Shown piece after piece: positions 32,281 to 40,432 of a stretch of DNA of 64,000 nucleotides. Made by a program: the position numbers and the translations under genes. Position 1 is the stretch's first letter. Each line of letters opens with the position of its first letter. The DNA is from UBA1774 sp045628925. GTDB lineage: Bacteria > Bacillota > Clostridia > Oscillospirales > Oscillospiraceae. The stretch covers positions 1-64,000 of the forward strand of contig JAZQQF010000197.1 in the NCBI GenBank assembly GCA_045628925.1, read 5' to 3'. A model generated the notes under the pieces. That model did no database searches. It had not been told where the DNA came from and saw only the letters and a list, made by a program, of their open reading frames with translations.

Positions 32281-33741
32281 TCAGTTATCGCCCCGGTGAT
32301 AGCGGATACGCATATGCTCGGAGGCGTTTTTCAGGATGCTGTTCAGCGCCTTGTCGGATTCCTGCTTCACCATGTCCGCGATCTTCTGATTGGCTTCCTT
32401 CAGAATGGAAGCGTCCGCTCCGGCGATGAGCTTTTCATCGTATTCTTTGAGGAGCTTCCGGCTCCGGTTCCAGACGGCGTTTTCATAGCGCTCGTCGAAA
32501 ATGAGGCTCGTGCCATAGTGCGCGTCCACCAGCGCGGCGATGAGGCGGCTGTGCCAGTACATCCGGTCGGTGCTGACGGTCTCGGTGGTGCCGGAAAAAT
32601 AGGCGGGGAAGGCGTCCACCTTCGCGTAGACGGGGAAGCAGGCGGTGAAGCCGCTGCCGCCCATGCTGAACCACTCCACGCCCTTGATGGCGTCCGGCAG
32701 CCAGCCGCGGATCTGCAGGATGCCGCACACGTCGCTGTTGGGAACGCCGATGGTGCGGTATTTCCCCTTCATGGCGGCGGTCTTATCATAGGGGTCATAG
32801 GGCGTGCCCTGATAGTAGGAACCCAGCAGATAGCGCACGTCCTCCACCGTCACCTTCCGCTCCGGCACGAAGGACCAGGGGATATCGTTGCTCTCCGGGG
32901 TGAAGTCGGCGTTTTCCCCGTCCCAGCGGAAGCTGCGCTCGAGGAAATAGCGGGCCATATACCACGCCCGGGGCGTATTGTAGATATGGTCGGAATCGGC
33001 GCGGGAGCCGAAGGCCAGCCGGGGATTGAACACGCTGGGATCCTGACCGGTGTAAAGGCGATTCTCTTCCGTGAACGCTTTCAGGTCGGCGGAGCAGAGG
33101 TTCTCCTTCTGCGCCCCGGCAGCGTCGGCAAAATCGAACGTATCCAGCCCGAACTGGTTGGGCATGATGACCACCCGGTCATCCGGCACGCGGCGGGCGA
33201 TCCAGTGGTGGCCGCCGATGGTCTCCATCCACCAGACCTCGTTTTCGTCGCTGAAGGCGATGCCGTTGGGCTCATAGGTGCCGTACTGCTCCAGCAGGCT
33301 CCCCAGACGCAGCACGCCCTCCCGCGCCGAGCGGATATAGGGGAGCACCAGCGTGCAGAGATCCTCCTCGCCGATGCCGCCGGGCACTTCCTTTTTCCGG
33401 CCCTTTGCGGGCTGATATTCCACATAGGGGTCCGCGCCCAGCACGCGGGGGTTGGAGGTGACGGTCTCCGTGGCGGTCATGGCCACGTTCGCCTCGTTGA
33501 TGCCGCAGGCGGGCCATACGCCGCGCTTCTGGTCCACATTGGGCGCGGTGGTATAGCGCATGGGATCGTCCGGCAGGGCCACCGTCAGATGGGAGATGAC
33601 GGTCTTGTAGCTGCGGGGCTGCTTTTCGGGCGCGGTCACCAGCAGGCGCTTGGCCTCGAAGCCGCCGTCGTCATTCCGGGAGATGATGGTGGAGCCGTCG
33701 TTACTGGCTTTTTTGCCGACGAGAATGGTGGTACAGGGCAT
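32281..33741 (-). CDS. pepD: C69-family dipeptidase
   Basis: 486 residues of the Ntn-hydrolase peptidase family C69. The N terminus MPCTTILVGKKASNDGSTI places the nucleophile Cys at position 3, exposed after removal of the first residues, and SRNDD follows as usual. Length and the RADSDHIYNTPRAWYM segment match the PepD group. It cleaves dipeptides, most likely in the cytoplasm, since there is no signal peptide. AAGGAGG precedes the ATG. A TATACT lies upstream on the minus strand without a clear -35. Confidence 0.9.
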   Translation of the reverse strand: MPCTTILVGKKASNDGSTIISRNDDGGFEAKRLLVTAPEKQPRSYKTVISHLTVALPDDPMRYTTAPNVDQKRGVWPACGINEANVAMTATETVTSNPRVLGADPYVEYQPAKGRKKEVPGGIGEEDLCTLVLPYIRSAREGVLRLGSLLEQYGTYEPNGIAFSDENEVWWMETIGGHHWIARRVPDDRVVIMPNQFGLDTFDFADAAGAQKENLCSADLKAFTEENRLYTGQDPSVFNPRLAFGSRADSDHIYNTPRAWYMARYFLERSFRWDGENADFTPESNDIPWSFVPERKVTVEDVRYLLGSYYQGTPYDPYDKTAAMKGKYRTIGVPNSDVCGILQIRGWLPDAIKGVEWFSMGGSGFTACFPVYAKVDAFPAYFSGTTETVSTDRMYWHSRLIAALVDAHYGTSLIFDERYENAVWNRSRKLLKEYDEKLIAGADASILKEANQKIADMVKQESDKALNSILKNASEHMRIRYHRGDN

Positions 33742-33844
33742 AGAAAGATCCTCCTTGATGAGATATCCGTATTTTTCTCCAGTATACCACAGCTACGGCG
33801 GAAATTCGACCCCGTTTTGCCCCGAAAAAGCCGAAAACCCGTGC

Positions 33845-33873
33845 TTGACAGAACGCGACTTTCATTATAGGAT
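33845..33873 (+). promoter_or_regulatory. Promoter of the bicupin gene
   Basis: TTGACA (33845-33850), 17-base spacer, TAGGAT (33868-33873). Confidence 0.55.
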
Positions 33874-33910
33874 AGAATCAACAAAAATTTACGGAAAGGA
33901 AGATAGAATT

Positions 33911-34903
33911 ATGGCAGAAAAGAACGAATTCCTGTTTGATCTCAAGACACCGGAGACCACGTGGAAGGGCATCTCCCACAGCTATTTCGCGAACGGGCAG
34001 GTTTCCTCCGACGTTGGCTCGGTTACGGACGCCGAGGGCGAACATGGCCTTTACTGGTGCCTCGACTCGCTGATGCACAAGACGCCCGACGCGGACAAGG
34101 TGGAAAAGACCCCCATGCCCCATTTCCACTGGCGCGGCTATGAGACCTTCTTCGTGGACAGCGGCAGCCTCTATCTCTATATCGACGGGATGAAGGCCAA
34201 GGCGACGAAGGGCGACATCGTCCACCTGCAGGCGGGCCAGTCTCAGGGTATGCTGTTCCTTGACGACGTGAAGTGGCGCGGCACCTACCATGATTTTGAG
34301 ACCTATCCCGAAGCCGGCGACGTGGGCCGCGTCAAGCGCTATATGCCCGAGCTGGCGGACGATCCGGAGCTGGCGGCCCTCGGCGCCCGCGGTTTCATGG
34401 ATTCCAACCCCATCGAGCCCTTCCTCTGCCGCGAGGTGCCCACGGAGCAGTGCATCGCCATCAAGAACATTTCCCGTCCCCACGCCTCCTATGAGTTCCC
34501 CGGCTGCAGCTTCAAGATCGTGGTGGAGCGCTGGGAGAACGGCGGCGTGAAGGAGCTGGACTGCGCGGTCATGGAGCCGGGCTTCACCGCTCAGTGGGTG
34601 AAGTATCCGCCGCTCCGTGAGCTGTTCTACCTCCGCAGCGGCAAGGTGAAGTTCACCATCTGCGGGCAGGAATTCATCGCGGACGATGAGTGCGTCATCA
34701 ATGCGCCCCGCTACGCGCCCCGGAGCATCGAGGTTCTGGAAAAGGCCGAGATGTATGACCTTGGCGGCCAGCCCTACTGGTCCCTGTTCCTGCAGAACTA
34801 TGCTTCCATCCAGCACTACGATCCCGCCCGCCTCACCGCGGAGAAGATCGCCGAGCTGAAAAAGAAGTTCCACATTCAGGTCGAGAGCATCGGCATGAAG
34901 TGA
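33911..34903 (+). CDS. Two-domain cupin protein
   Basis: 330 residues containing two cupin barrels. The first (about 60-125) has HFHWRGYE, the HxHx4E metal motif, followed by VDSGSLYLYI. The second (about 215-300) has LRELFYLRSGKVKFTI without metal ligands and is probably structural. The pattern suggests a metal-dependent dioxygenase or isomerase, but no specific family is recognised. ATG 33911 follows GGAAGA and a promoter. It is a single-gene unit with a strong terminator. Confidence 0.75.
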   Translation: MAEKNEFLFDLKTPETTWKGISHSYFANGQVSSDVGSVTDAEGEHGLYWCLDSLMHKTPDADKVEKTPMPHFHWRGYETFFVDSGSLYLYIDGMKAKATKGDIVHLQAGQSQGMLFLDDVKWRGTYHDFETYPEAGDVGRVKRYMPELADDPELAALGARGFMDSNPIEPFLCREVPTEQCIAIKNISRPHASYEFPGCSFKIVVERWENGGVKELDCAVMEPGFTAQWVKYPPLRELFYLRSGKVKFTICGQEFIADDECVINAPRYAPRSIEVLEKAEMYDLGGQPYWSLFLQNYASIQHYDPARLTAEKIAELKKKFHIQVESIGMK

Positions 34904-34937
34904 GTCCGCGGGTCTCCCGAAGACAGCTGAACATACG

Positions 34938-34976
34938 AATGACGATGGCAGGTTATGCTGCCATCGTCATTTTTTC
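34938..34976 (+). terminator. Rho-independent terminator after the bicupin gene
   Basis: Thirteen-base stem ATGACGATGGCAG / CTGCCATCGTCAT, loop GTTATG, followed by TTTTTCG. Confidence 0.9.
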
Positions 34977-35006
34977 GTTATTGGAGCCTGCGGTTTCGGG
35001 GAAGGG

Positions 35007-35820
35007 TCACACAAAACGGCTCATTGCCGCAAACAGATGCGCGACCTCGATCGGCTTTTCGATGTGGTCGTCCATGCCGGCCTCTAGCGATTTCTGCCGA
35101 TCCTCCGCGAAGGCATTGGCGGAAAGGGCGATGATGGGGATGTGCTGATTGGGATACATGGCGCGGATCGCCTTCGTGGCATCGTAGCCGTTCATATAAG
35201 GCATCTGGATATCCATCAGGATAAAGTCCACGTAATTGGCGCCCATTTTCCGCATCAGGTCGACCGCGACCGTGCCGTCCTCCGCGGTCTCCACGATCAG
35301 ACCGGCTTCATCCTGCAGGATATCCGTTGCGATCTCGCGGTTCAGCTCGTTATCCTCCACCAGCAGGACCCGCTTTCCCTTCAATTTGGCGGAAGGGTCG
35401 TTCTGCGAAGCATCCCGATCCGCTTCCTCCGCAGCCTCCTCCCGGACGGCCATGGGGAATACGACGGTGAATGTGGTGCCCTGACCCAGCTTGCTCTCGC
35501 ATCGGATGGTGCCGCCCATGATATCCACGAACGCTTTCGTAACGGAAAGCCCCAGCCCGGTACCCTGAATGCCGCTGGTGGTGGTATTGACCTCGCGGGC
35601 AAATTCCTCAAACATATGCTGCTGGAATTCCTCACTCATGCCCATGCCGTTGTCCGATACCGTGAACTGATAATACCGGGTGTCGCCCTCCTCACGCTCC
35701 AACTGGGTGGCGGTCAGCCGGACCTGCCCGCCGCTCTGGGTGTATTTGATCGCGTTGGTGCCGAGATTCAGCAGCACGCGGCTGAAGCGGGTCTTGTCTA
35801 CCAAAATGTGTTCATGGAAC
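35007..35820 (-). pseudogene. 5'-truncated hybrid sensor histidine kinase
   Basis: The reading frame encodes the C-terminal half of a hybrid kinase: an HATPase_c domain (N box LLNLGTNAIKYT, then DNGMGM and GTGLGLS) followed by a receiver domain with the phosphorylatable Asp in FILMDIQMP and the closing Lys in HIEKP. Homology begins abruptly at about 35820 with HEHILVDKTRFS. The sensor and HisKA phosphoacceptor parts are missing, no start codon with a ribosome binding site precedes the fragment, and the residues upstream in the frame look like untranslated DNA. It is therefore read as a decayed remnant. Production of a short ATPase-receiver protein from a non-standard start cannot be excluded. 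Confidence 0.7.
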
Positions 35821-36068
35821 GCATCGACAGATCGTTCCGGTTCTTCTCTTTCATAGGCTGCTTCTCTTTCCGGCAGCGCCGTGTGCTGCCGCCGACCTCC
35901 GAGCCGTGCGAGGACGGCAGTTTCGTTAAAAGCATATAAACTAACAGAGTAATTATACACCGGATTGCGGAAGCAGCCAGCGGTTTCTGCGGACTTCCTG
36001 ACGTTGGCCGCCCCTTCACGGGGGAGGGCGGGAAAGCGGCGGGGATGCGCGGATGAGCGGGAGCGCCC
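35821..36068. other. Non-coding stretch beyond the kinase remnant
   Basis: No plausible gene. It contains the boundary of the truncated kinase, a minus-strand TATAAT (near 35950-35955) without a good -35, and a GC-rich segment leading into the terminator of the next gene. I found no insertion-sequence ends or direct repeats that would explain the truncation. Confidence 0.5.
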
Positions 36069-36122
36069 GAAAAAACGCCAGGCCCCCGAGGATGGGGACC
36101 CTGCCGTAGGGGGGCGGCGTTT
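36069..36122 (-). terminator. Terminator of the 1349-residue protein gene
   Basis: Minus strand AACGCC-GCCCCCC pairs with GGGGGCC-TGGCGTT around an imperfect GC-rich loop, followed by TTTTTTCGG. Confidence 0.7.
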
Positions 36123-36123
36123 C

Positions 36124-39100
36124 TCAGACGCCGGCCTCACGCTGATTCCGGGAAGCATGGTTCGGATGCGTATCCGCGTACGCGCCCGGGCCGACGCCGG
36201 CGGCCCGTTCTGCTTCCGTCCAATAATAGTTCTGCATATTCTCTTTTGTCTTGAGCGCCGTGCAGGTCACTTCCCGCTTCTCCTGCAGAAGATCCTTCAG
36301 GCCCGCGGCGCCCAGCCCCGCGATATGCGCGTTGAACTCATGGGTCTTCATGACCCGCACGCGCTTTTCCGCCCGGGCGTTTCTGCCGGTCCCGGTGTCC
36401 TCCTCTGCCATGCGCCCACTCGCAGTCCGCACAGTCTGCCGGTCCGGTTTTCCGGGATCGGTCAGCTCCGACATCAGCTGCCGGTCGACTGCTTTCAGAT
36501 TGGAATCCAGAGAATTTTTCAGCCGCCGATGCCCGTCGGCAAGGCCATCCAGATATGCCTTCTCGGCATACAGGTTTTTCAGGAAAAGCTCATAGCTCAG
36601 ATTGGGCTGCCAGATCAGGTCGCTGATCGCCACGATCTTACGCGCCACGCAGAGCCGGTCGACCTGATCGCTGTCCAGACGCTGGCCCTTCTTCTGACCG
36701 ATGTAGGCTCTGGCGGTTTCGGCGAGTTCAAAGAAATCCTCTTTCATGGAACGCTCCCCGCCGGCTTCCATATCATAGCGGTCGAAGCGCTTGAAGATGT
36801 CTTTCAGCTGGTCGCTCATCTGCCGGCGCATCGTACCGGCGGGCAGCATCCCGTCCGCGCGGCTCAGATCCCTGATCAGCTGAGAGGTCAGCCTGATGGC
36901 GTCCGTGTAAATGAGGAGCTGCTCGGTCTGAATCGGCAGGTTGGGGGCGTCTTTCAGCGCATAGCTGGCGTTCTGCGCCGCTTCGGCGGGCGCGGCAAGG
37001 GTTTTGCCCTCATAGGTTTTGATATCCTTGCGAATGTAGAAGTGCGGTTTCCCGTCCGTCCGGCGAAGGTTGGCGGCAAGGACGCGGAGCGCAGGCTCCG
37101 GGTCGGCGGGTTTGTTCCCGCTAAACACCATGATCTGGCCTTTTTTGACCAGCTCCGTGAAGGATTCGTATTTCTGCGCGGTTGTCTCGCCCTTGAGCTC
37201 GAGGGAATTGAGGATCTTCTCCTCCTCTGCCGTCAGCGGTTCCCGCTGCGAGCCCGCGTTCCGGGCCGAAATGAAATATCGGTTTTTGAGATCGGCCTTC
37301 CGGGCGTCCCGGTCCGGGTACAGGAAATGCGCCGCCAGCTCTTTGCCGGAATACCGGAAGACCGGGCTGCTTTTCGCATCCGGCTGCTCCAGCGGGACGC
37401 TGCCGCGCACTTCGCCCATGAGCTGCCGGCTCGTCAGACCGGCCTTGACGTATTCCGGGCCCATCGCTTCCAGATTGACCAGCGCGGCTCTGTTTTTCAG
37501 CTCCGCCGTGCGGAAGGGGAGGTCGGAGGGCGGCTCCGGCTGGGACTGCGCCTCTGCGGCGGCCGCTTCCCTGACCGCCTCATAGACCGCCTGAAATTTG
37601 CTCATGGTCTTCAGCCGCGTGACCTGACGGGAGCTGAGCGAGGCGGACTCGCCCCTGGCTTCCTGATACTGCTCCATGGCCCGGACAGCCGGCTGGAACG
37701 CTTTTTCCAGATCGGAAAAGTTCTTGCGGATGAACTCCGGGTCGTCGAATTTCTTGCTTAATTCCACCAGCGCCTCGCTGGCCTTCACGTATTCCGGGGT
37801 GCTGTTGACCCAGAAATGCTGGGTGGAAAGCAGGTCCGCCGTCAGCTCGTTCACTCTGCCCTTCAGATAGGGGTAAACGGAAGCGGCCCCGTAGAATTTC
37901 ACCTGATTGGTCAGCGTCGCGGCGCCGCTGTTCGCCACCTCGACGGAGCTGAACGAGCCGTTCCGATAGACGTGGAGATAGGAAACGTCATGCTCGTCGG
38001 CAGTGGCGGGGCGGATGCGCTCGAACAGGGCGGCGCATCCGGTGCTTCCGGGGATGGCCCTTCCGTTATTGTCCAGGATCAGGCCCTTGCCGAAGGCTTC
38101 CTCGACCATCTTCTCGGCTTTCTGATATTTTTCCGCTGCCGCGGCCGTTTTGCCCTGCTGCGCCTGCTGGGACGCGGAAAGGGCGTTCCATTCATCAAAC
38201 CGGTCGAGGGTCTTGAGCATCCCCTCCAGAAACGCCTGATACGGCGTCTGTTCCGGATGCTCGCCGTATTTGCCGACCCAGCCGTACGGGCCGACACCGG
38301 CTTCCTTCTCCACTTCCTTCCAGTGCTGCTGCAGGATGTTGACGCGGGTGTCGAGCGCCTTGCAGGTGGTTTCCCGGTCTTCACGGAGCAGCTTTTTCAG
38401 ATCGCCGGCGCGCAGCTCCGTGCCCAGACTGGTCGTATGCATGGTGAAGTCATTGGAAGCAATGATGTCCTGCCGCCGCTGATCCATGGCGTCCTGCAGG
38501 CTTTTCGGGCTGGTGTAGTCCGTCAGCACCCTGACCATGGCCAACCGCGCTTCGTTGGGCTCGATTTTGAACGCATCCGCCAGAGAATGCGCCCGGGCAT
38601 GGATATCGGCAATGCCATCGAGAAAGATCTTCTCGGCGTACATATTCCGAAGATATTCCGCGTGCGTCAGATCGGGCCTGCGGAGCAGCCCTTCCATGAC
38701 GACGATCCTGTGCGCCACACAGAGCCGGTCGACCTGCCGGTCATCCATGCTCTGACCCGCCTTGTCGGCAATATAGGACGCGGCAGCCAGCGCGGCATCG
38801 TGCAGAAGGTACTGAACCTCCGCCTCCGGAGCACCACCGGGCCCGGGGAGGCTCTCCGAAGCTTTGGTGAGTTCGTCGTGCATCCGCTTCCGCTTGTCGC
38901 TGGGGCCGAAAACCGTTCCGGCGCGCTGCAGATCCGCTTCCAGCGACTTCAGATCGGAGCGGAGCTCCTGCAGGATCAGCCGTTTTTCCGCAGCGTTGGC
39001 GGCTGCGTTTGAAGGTTCGACGAAGAAGCTCATCGTTTCGGCGCCGGCATAGGAAGGACGCCGCGTGACGACCATGCTTTCAAAGGTCTTCCCGTCCCCG

Positions 39101-40173
39101 GAAAGCCGGAAGATCGGGTCACGGCCTCTGTTCGGATTGTGAACGATCTCGGCGAGGGCATTTTCCGGCGCTGCTTCCTGACCGTCTCTGCCCGGCACGC
39201 GGAGCTTTCCCACGTTGACGTCCGTCCAGAAACGGCGGTATTTTTCCGGCGTGCTGATCCGCTCCGGATAAAGCGCATCCAGGATCTGCGTTTCATCCTC
39301 CGAAAGCTCGGGCTCCTTCAGACGGTAGACGAGCGGGTCGGCATTCCGCTGTTCGGCGGCCTGCAGATCGACCGGGGAAAAAGGCGGCCGCTGCGGATCG
39401 GGCTGGCGTTCCGAGGCGGTCTTCAGCGCATCATAAAGGACTTTGAAGCCGTTCATCGCTTCCCGCACACCGGCCTCGCGGGGGTCGAGCGCTTCGTCTT
39501 TGCCTGCCTGCTGCAGGAACTGCTCCATTTTCTGATATGCGGGCGTGAGGTCGTTCACCATGTCCCGCAGATCGTAGCGATGGCCGAGCTCGCGGCCCCT
39601 TTTGTCGGCGGTATAAAACCGGAGCATCGAACCCAGATCCTGCATCGCCTGCGTAAATCCATCGGGTTCGGGGCTGCCTTCCAGCCAGAAATGCCGGGCG
39701 TCGAGCAGGTCGTTCGTCAGCGAGAGGACCCTGCTTTTCACATAGGGATAAACGGCGGCGGCTTCCGCAAATTTGACCGTTCTGTCGTCCGTCGTGTGTC
39801 CGTCGGCCCCCAGCGAGTAAGACTGATACTGCCCGTTCTGATAGATATGGATATGGCTGTCTTCCTGCGAGATCCTGTCGTTATCCGAGAGGGCCTGATA
39901 CAATGCGAAGCAATCCGCGCCGAGAGCAAGGTCGCTTTCCAGATCGGGCAGAATGAGGCCCTTCCGGAGCGCGTCCTCGATGAGCTTCTCAGCACTGTCA
40001 AATTCATCGTCCGAAATATGCAGATCCTGAACGGCAGGCTGACCGTTTTCGGCCCGGCGCTGACCGACCTGCGCTTTCCACGCGTCAAACTGCCCGATGC
40101 GGCCGAGCATATCCTCCAGATAGGCATAGTAGACCCGGTTTTCTTCGGTATTGGTGAATCTGGGTGTCGGCAT
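36124..40173 (-). CDS. Giant internally duplicated cytoplasmic protein, unknown family
   Basis: 1349 residues without signal peptide or membrane segment, highly charged and mostly helical. It is two copies of a unit of about 630-700 residues. Matching landmarks are YYAYLEDMLGRIGQFDAWKA and YQAFLEGMLKTLDRFDEWNA (about residues 15 and 640), ARHFWLEGSPE and TQHFWVNSTPE, the QVDRLCVA(H/R)(R/K)IV segment in both halves, and (E/K)RE(T/V)TC(K/T)AL followed by E(K/R)(E/A)AGVGP near the end of each. Within each unit, a helical segment resembles part of the protein at 61712-63595. GGGAGGGG precedes the ATG. It sits alone beside a kinase remnant. Function unknown; not a recognised toxin, phage or secretion protein. 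Confidence 0.85.
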   Translation of the reverse strand: MPTPRFTNTEENRVYYAYLEDMLGRIGQFDAWKAQVGQRRAENGQPAVQDLHISDDEFDSAEKLIEDALRKGLILPDLESDLALGADCFALYQALSDNDRISQEDSHIHIYQNGQYQSYSLGADGHTTDDRTVKFAEAAAVYPYVKSRVLSLTNDLLDARHFWLEGSPEPDGFTQAMQDLGSMLRFYTADKRGRELGHRYDLRDMVNDLTPAYQKMEQFLQQAGKDEALDPREAGVREAMNGFKVLYDALKTASERQPDPQRPPFSPVDLQAAEQRNADPLVYRLKEPELSEDETQILDALYPERISTPEKYRRFWTDVNVGKLRVPGRDGQEAAPENALAEIVHNPNRGRDPIFRLSGDGKTFESMVVTRRPSYAGAETMSFFVEPSNAAANAAEKRLILQELRSDLKSLEADLQRAGTVFGPSDKRKRMHDELTKASESLPGPGGAPEAEVQYLLHDAALAAASYIADKAGQSMDDRQVDRLCVAHRIVVMEGLLRRPDLTHAEYLRNMYAEKIFLDGIADIHARAHSLADAFKIEPNEARLAMVRVLTDYTSPKSLQDAMDQRRQDIIASNDFTMHTTSLGTELRAGDLKKLLREDRETTCKALDTRVNILQQHWKEVEKEAGVGPYGWVGKYGEHPEQTPYQAFLEGMLKTLDRFDEWNALSASQQAQQGKTAAAAEKYQKAEKMVEEAFGKGLILDNNGRAIPGSTGCAALFERIRPATADEHDVSYLHVYRNGSFSSVEVANSGAATLTNQVKFYGAASVYPYLKGRVNELTADLLSTQHFWVNSTPEYVKASEALVELSKKFDDPEFIRKNFSDLEKAFQPAVRAMEQYQEARGESASLSSRQVTRLKTMSKFQAVYEAVREAAAAEAQSQPEPPSDLPFRTAELKNRAALVNLEAMGPEYVKAGLTSRQLMGEVRGSVPLEQPDAKSSPVFRYSGKELAAHFLYPDRDARKADLKNRYFISARNAGSQREPLTAEEEKILNSLELKGETTAQKYESFTELVKKGQIMVFSGNKPADPEPALRVLAANLRRTDGKPHFYIRKDIKTYEGKTLAAPAEAAQNASYALKDAPNLPIQTEQLLIYTDAIRLTSQLIRDLSRADGMLPAGTMRRQMSDQLKDIFKRFDRYDMEAGGERSMKEDFFELAETARAYIGQKKGQRLDSDQVDRLCVARKIVAISDLIWQPNLSYELFLKNLYAEKAYLDGLADGHRRLKNSLDSNLKAVDRQLMSELTDPGKPDRQTVRTASGRMAEEDTGTGRNARAEKRVRVMKTHEFNAHIAGLGAAGLKDLLQEKREVTCTALKTKENMQNYYWTEAERAAGVGPGAYADTHPNHASRNQREAGV

Positions 40174-40241
40174 TTTCTGTCCCCTCCCGTGAAGAAACGC
40201 TGCTGAAATGGCGCGAAACGAGATGCTGTCTATTTACACAT

Positions 40242-40268
40242 ATTATATTATATCGCATGATCTGTAAA
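40242..40268 (-). promoter_or_regulatory. Possible promoter of the 1349-residue protein gene
   Basis: Minus strand TTTACA (40263-40268) and TATAAT (40242-40247) with a short 15-base spacer, within an AT-rich patch that also holds a second overlapping TATAAT. Confidence 0.4.
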
Positions 40269-40372
40269 AAACAAGAACGGCGGCCGGAATGCGGTCCTGC
40301 GGCCCTGTCCTGTCTGTAATAGGCTTCGGCGGCGCATTTGGTTACGCTTGCCGGAGATACCGGCGGAAAAAC

Positions 40373-40400
40373 TTGCAGAAATCGATCTGCGTGCTATAAT
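40373..40400 (+). promoter_or_regulatory. Promoter of the secreted amidase-like gene
   Basis: TTGCAG (40373-40378), 16-base spacer with an extended TG, TATAAT (40395-40400). Confidence 0.65.
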
Positions 40401-40432
40401 CGAACTATTCGTAAACATAAGGAGCGCTTGCC

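Noticed and set aside
35790..35950. Small frame starting at an ATG near 35944 on the minus strand, next to a TATAAT
   Set aside because: It encodes about 44 residues out of frame with the kinase fragment, has no ribosome site and no recognisable sequence.
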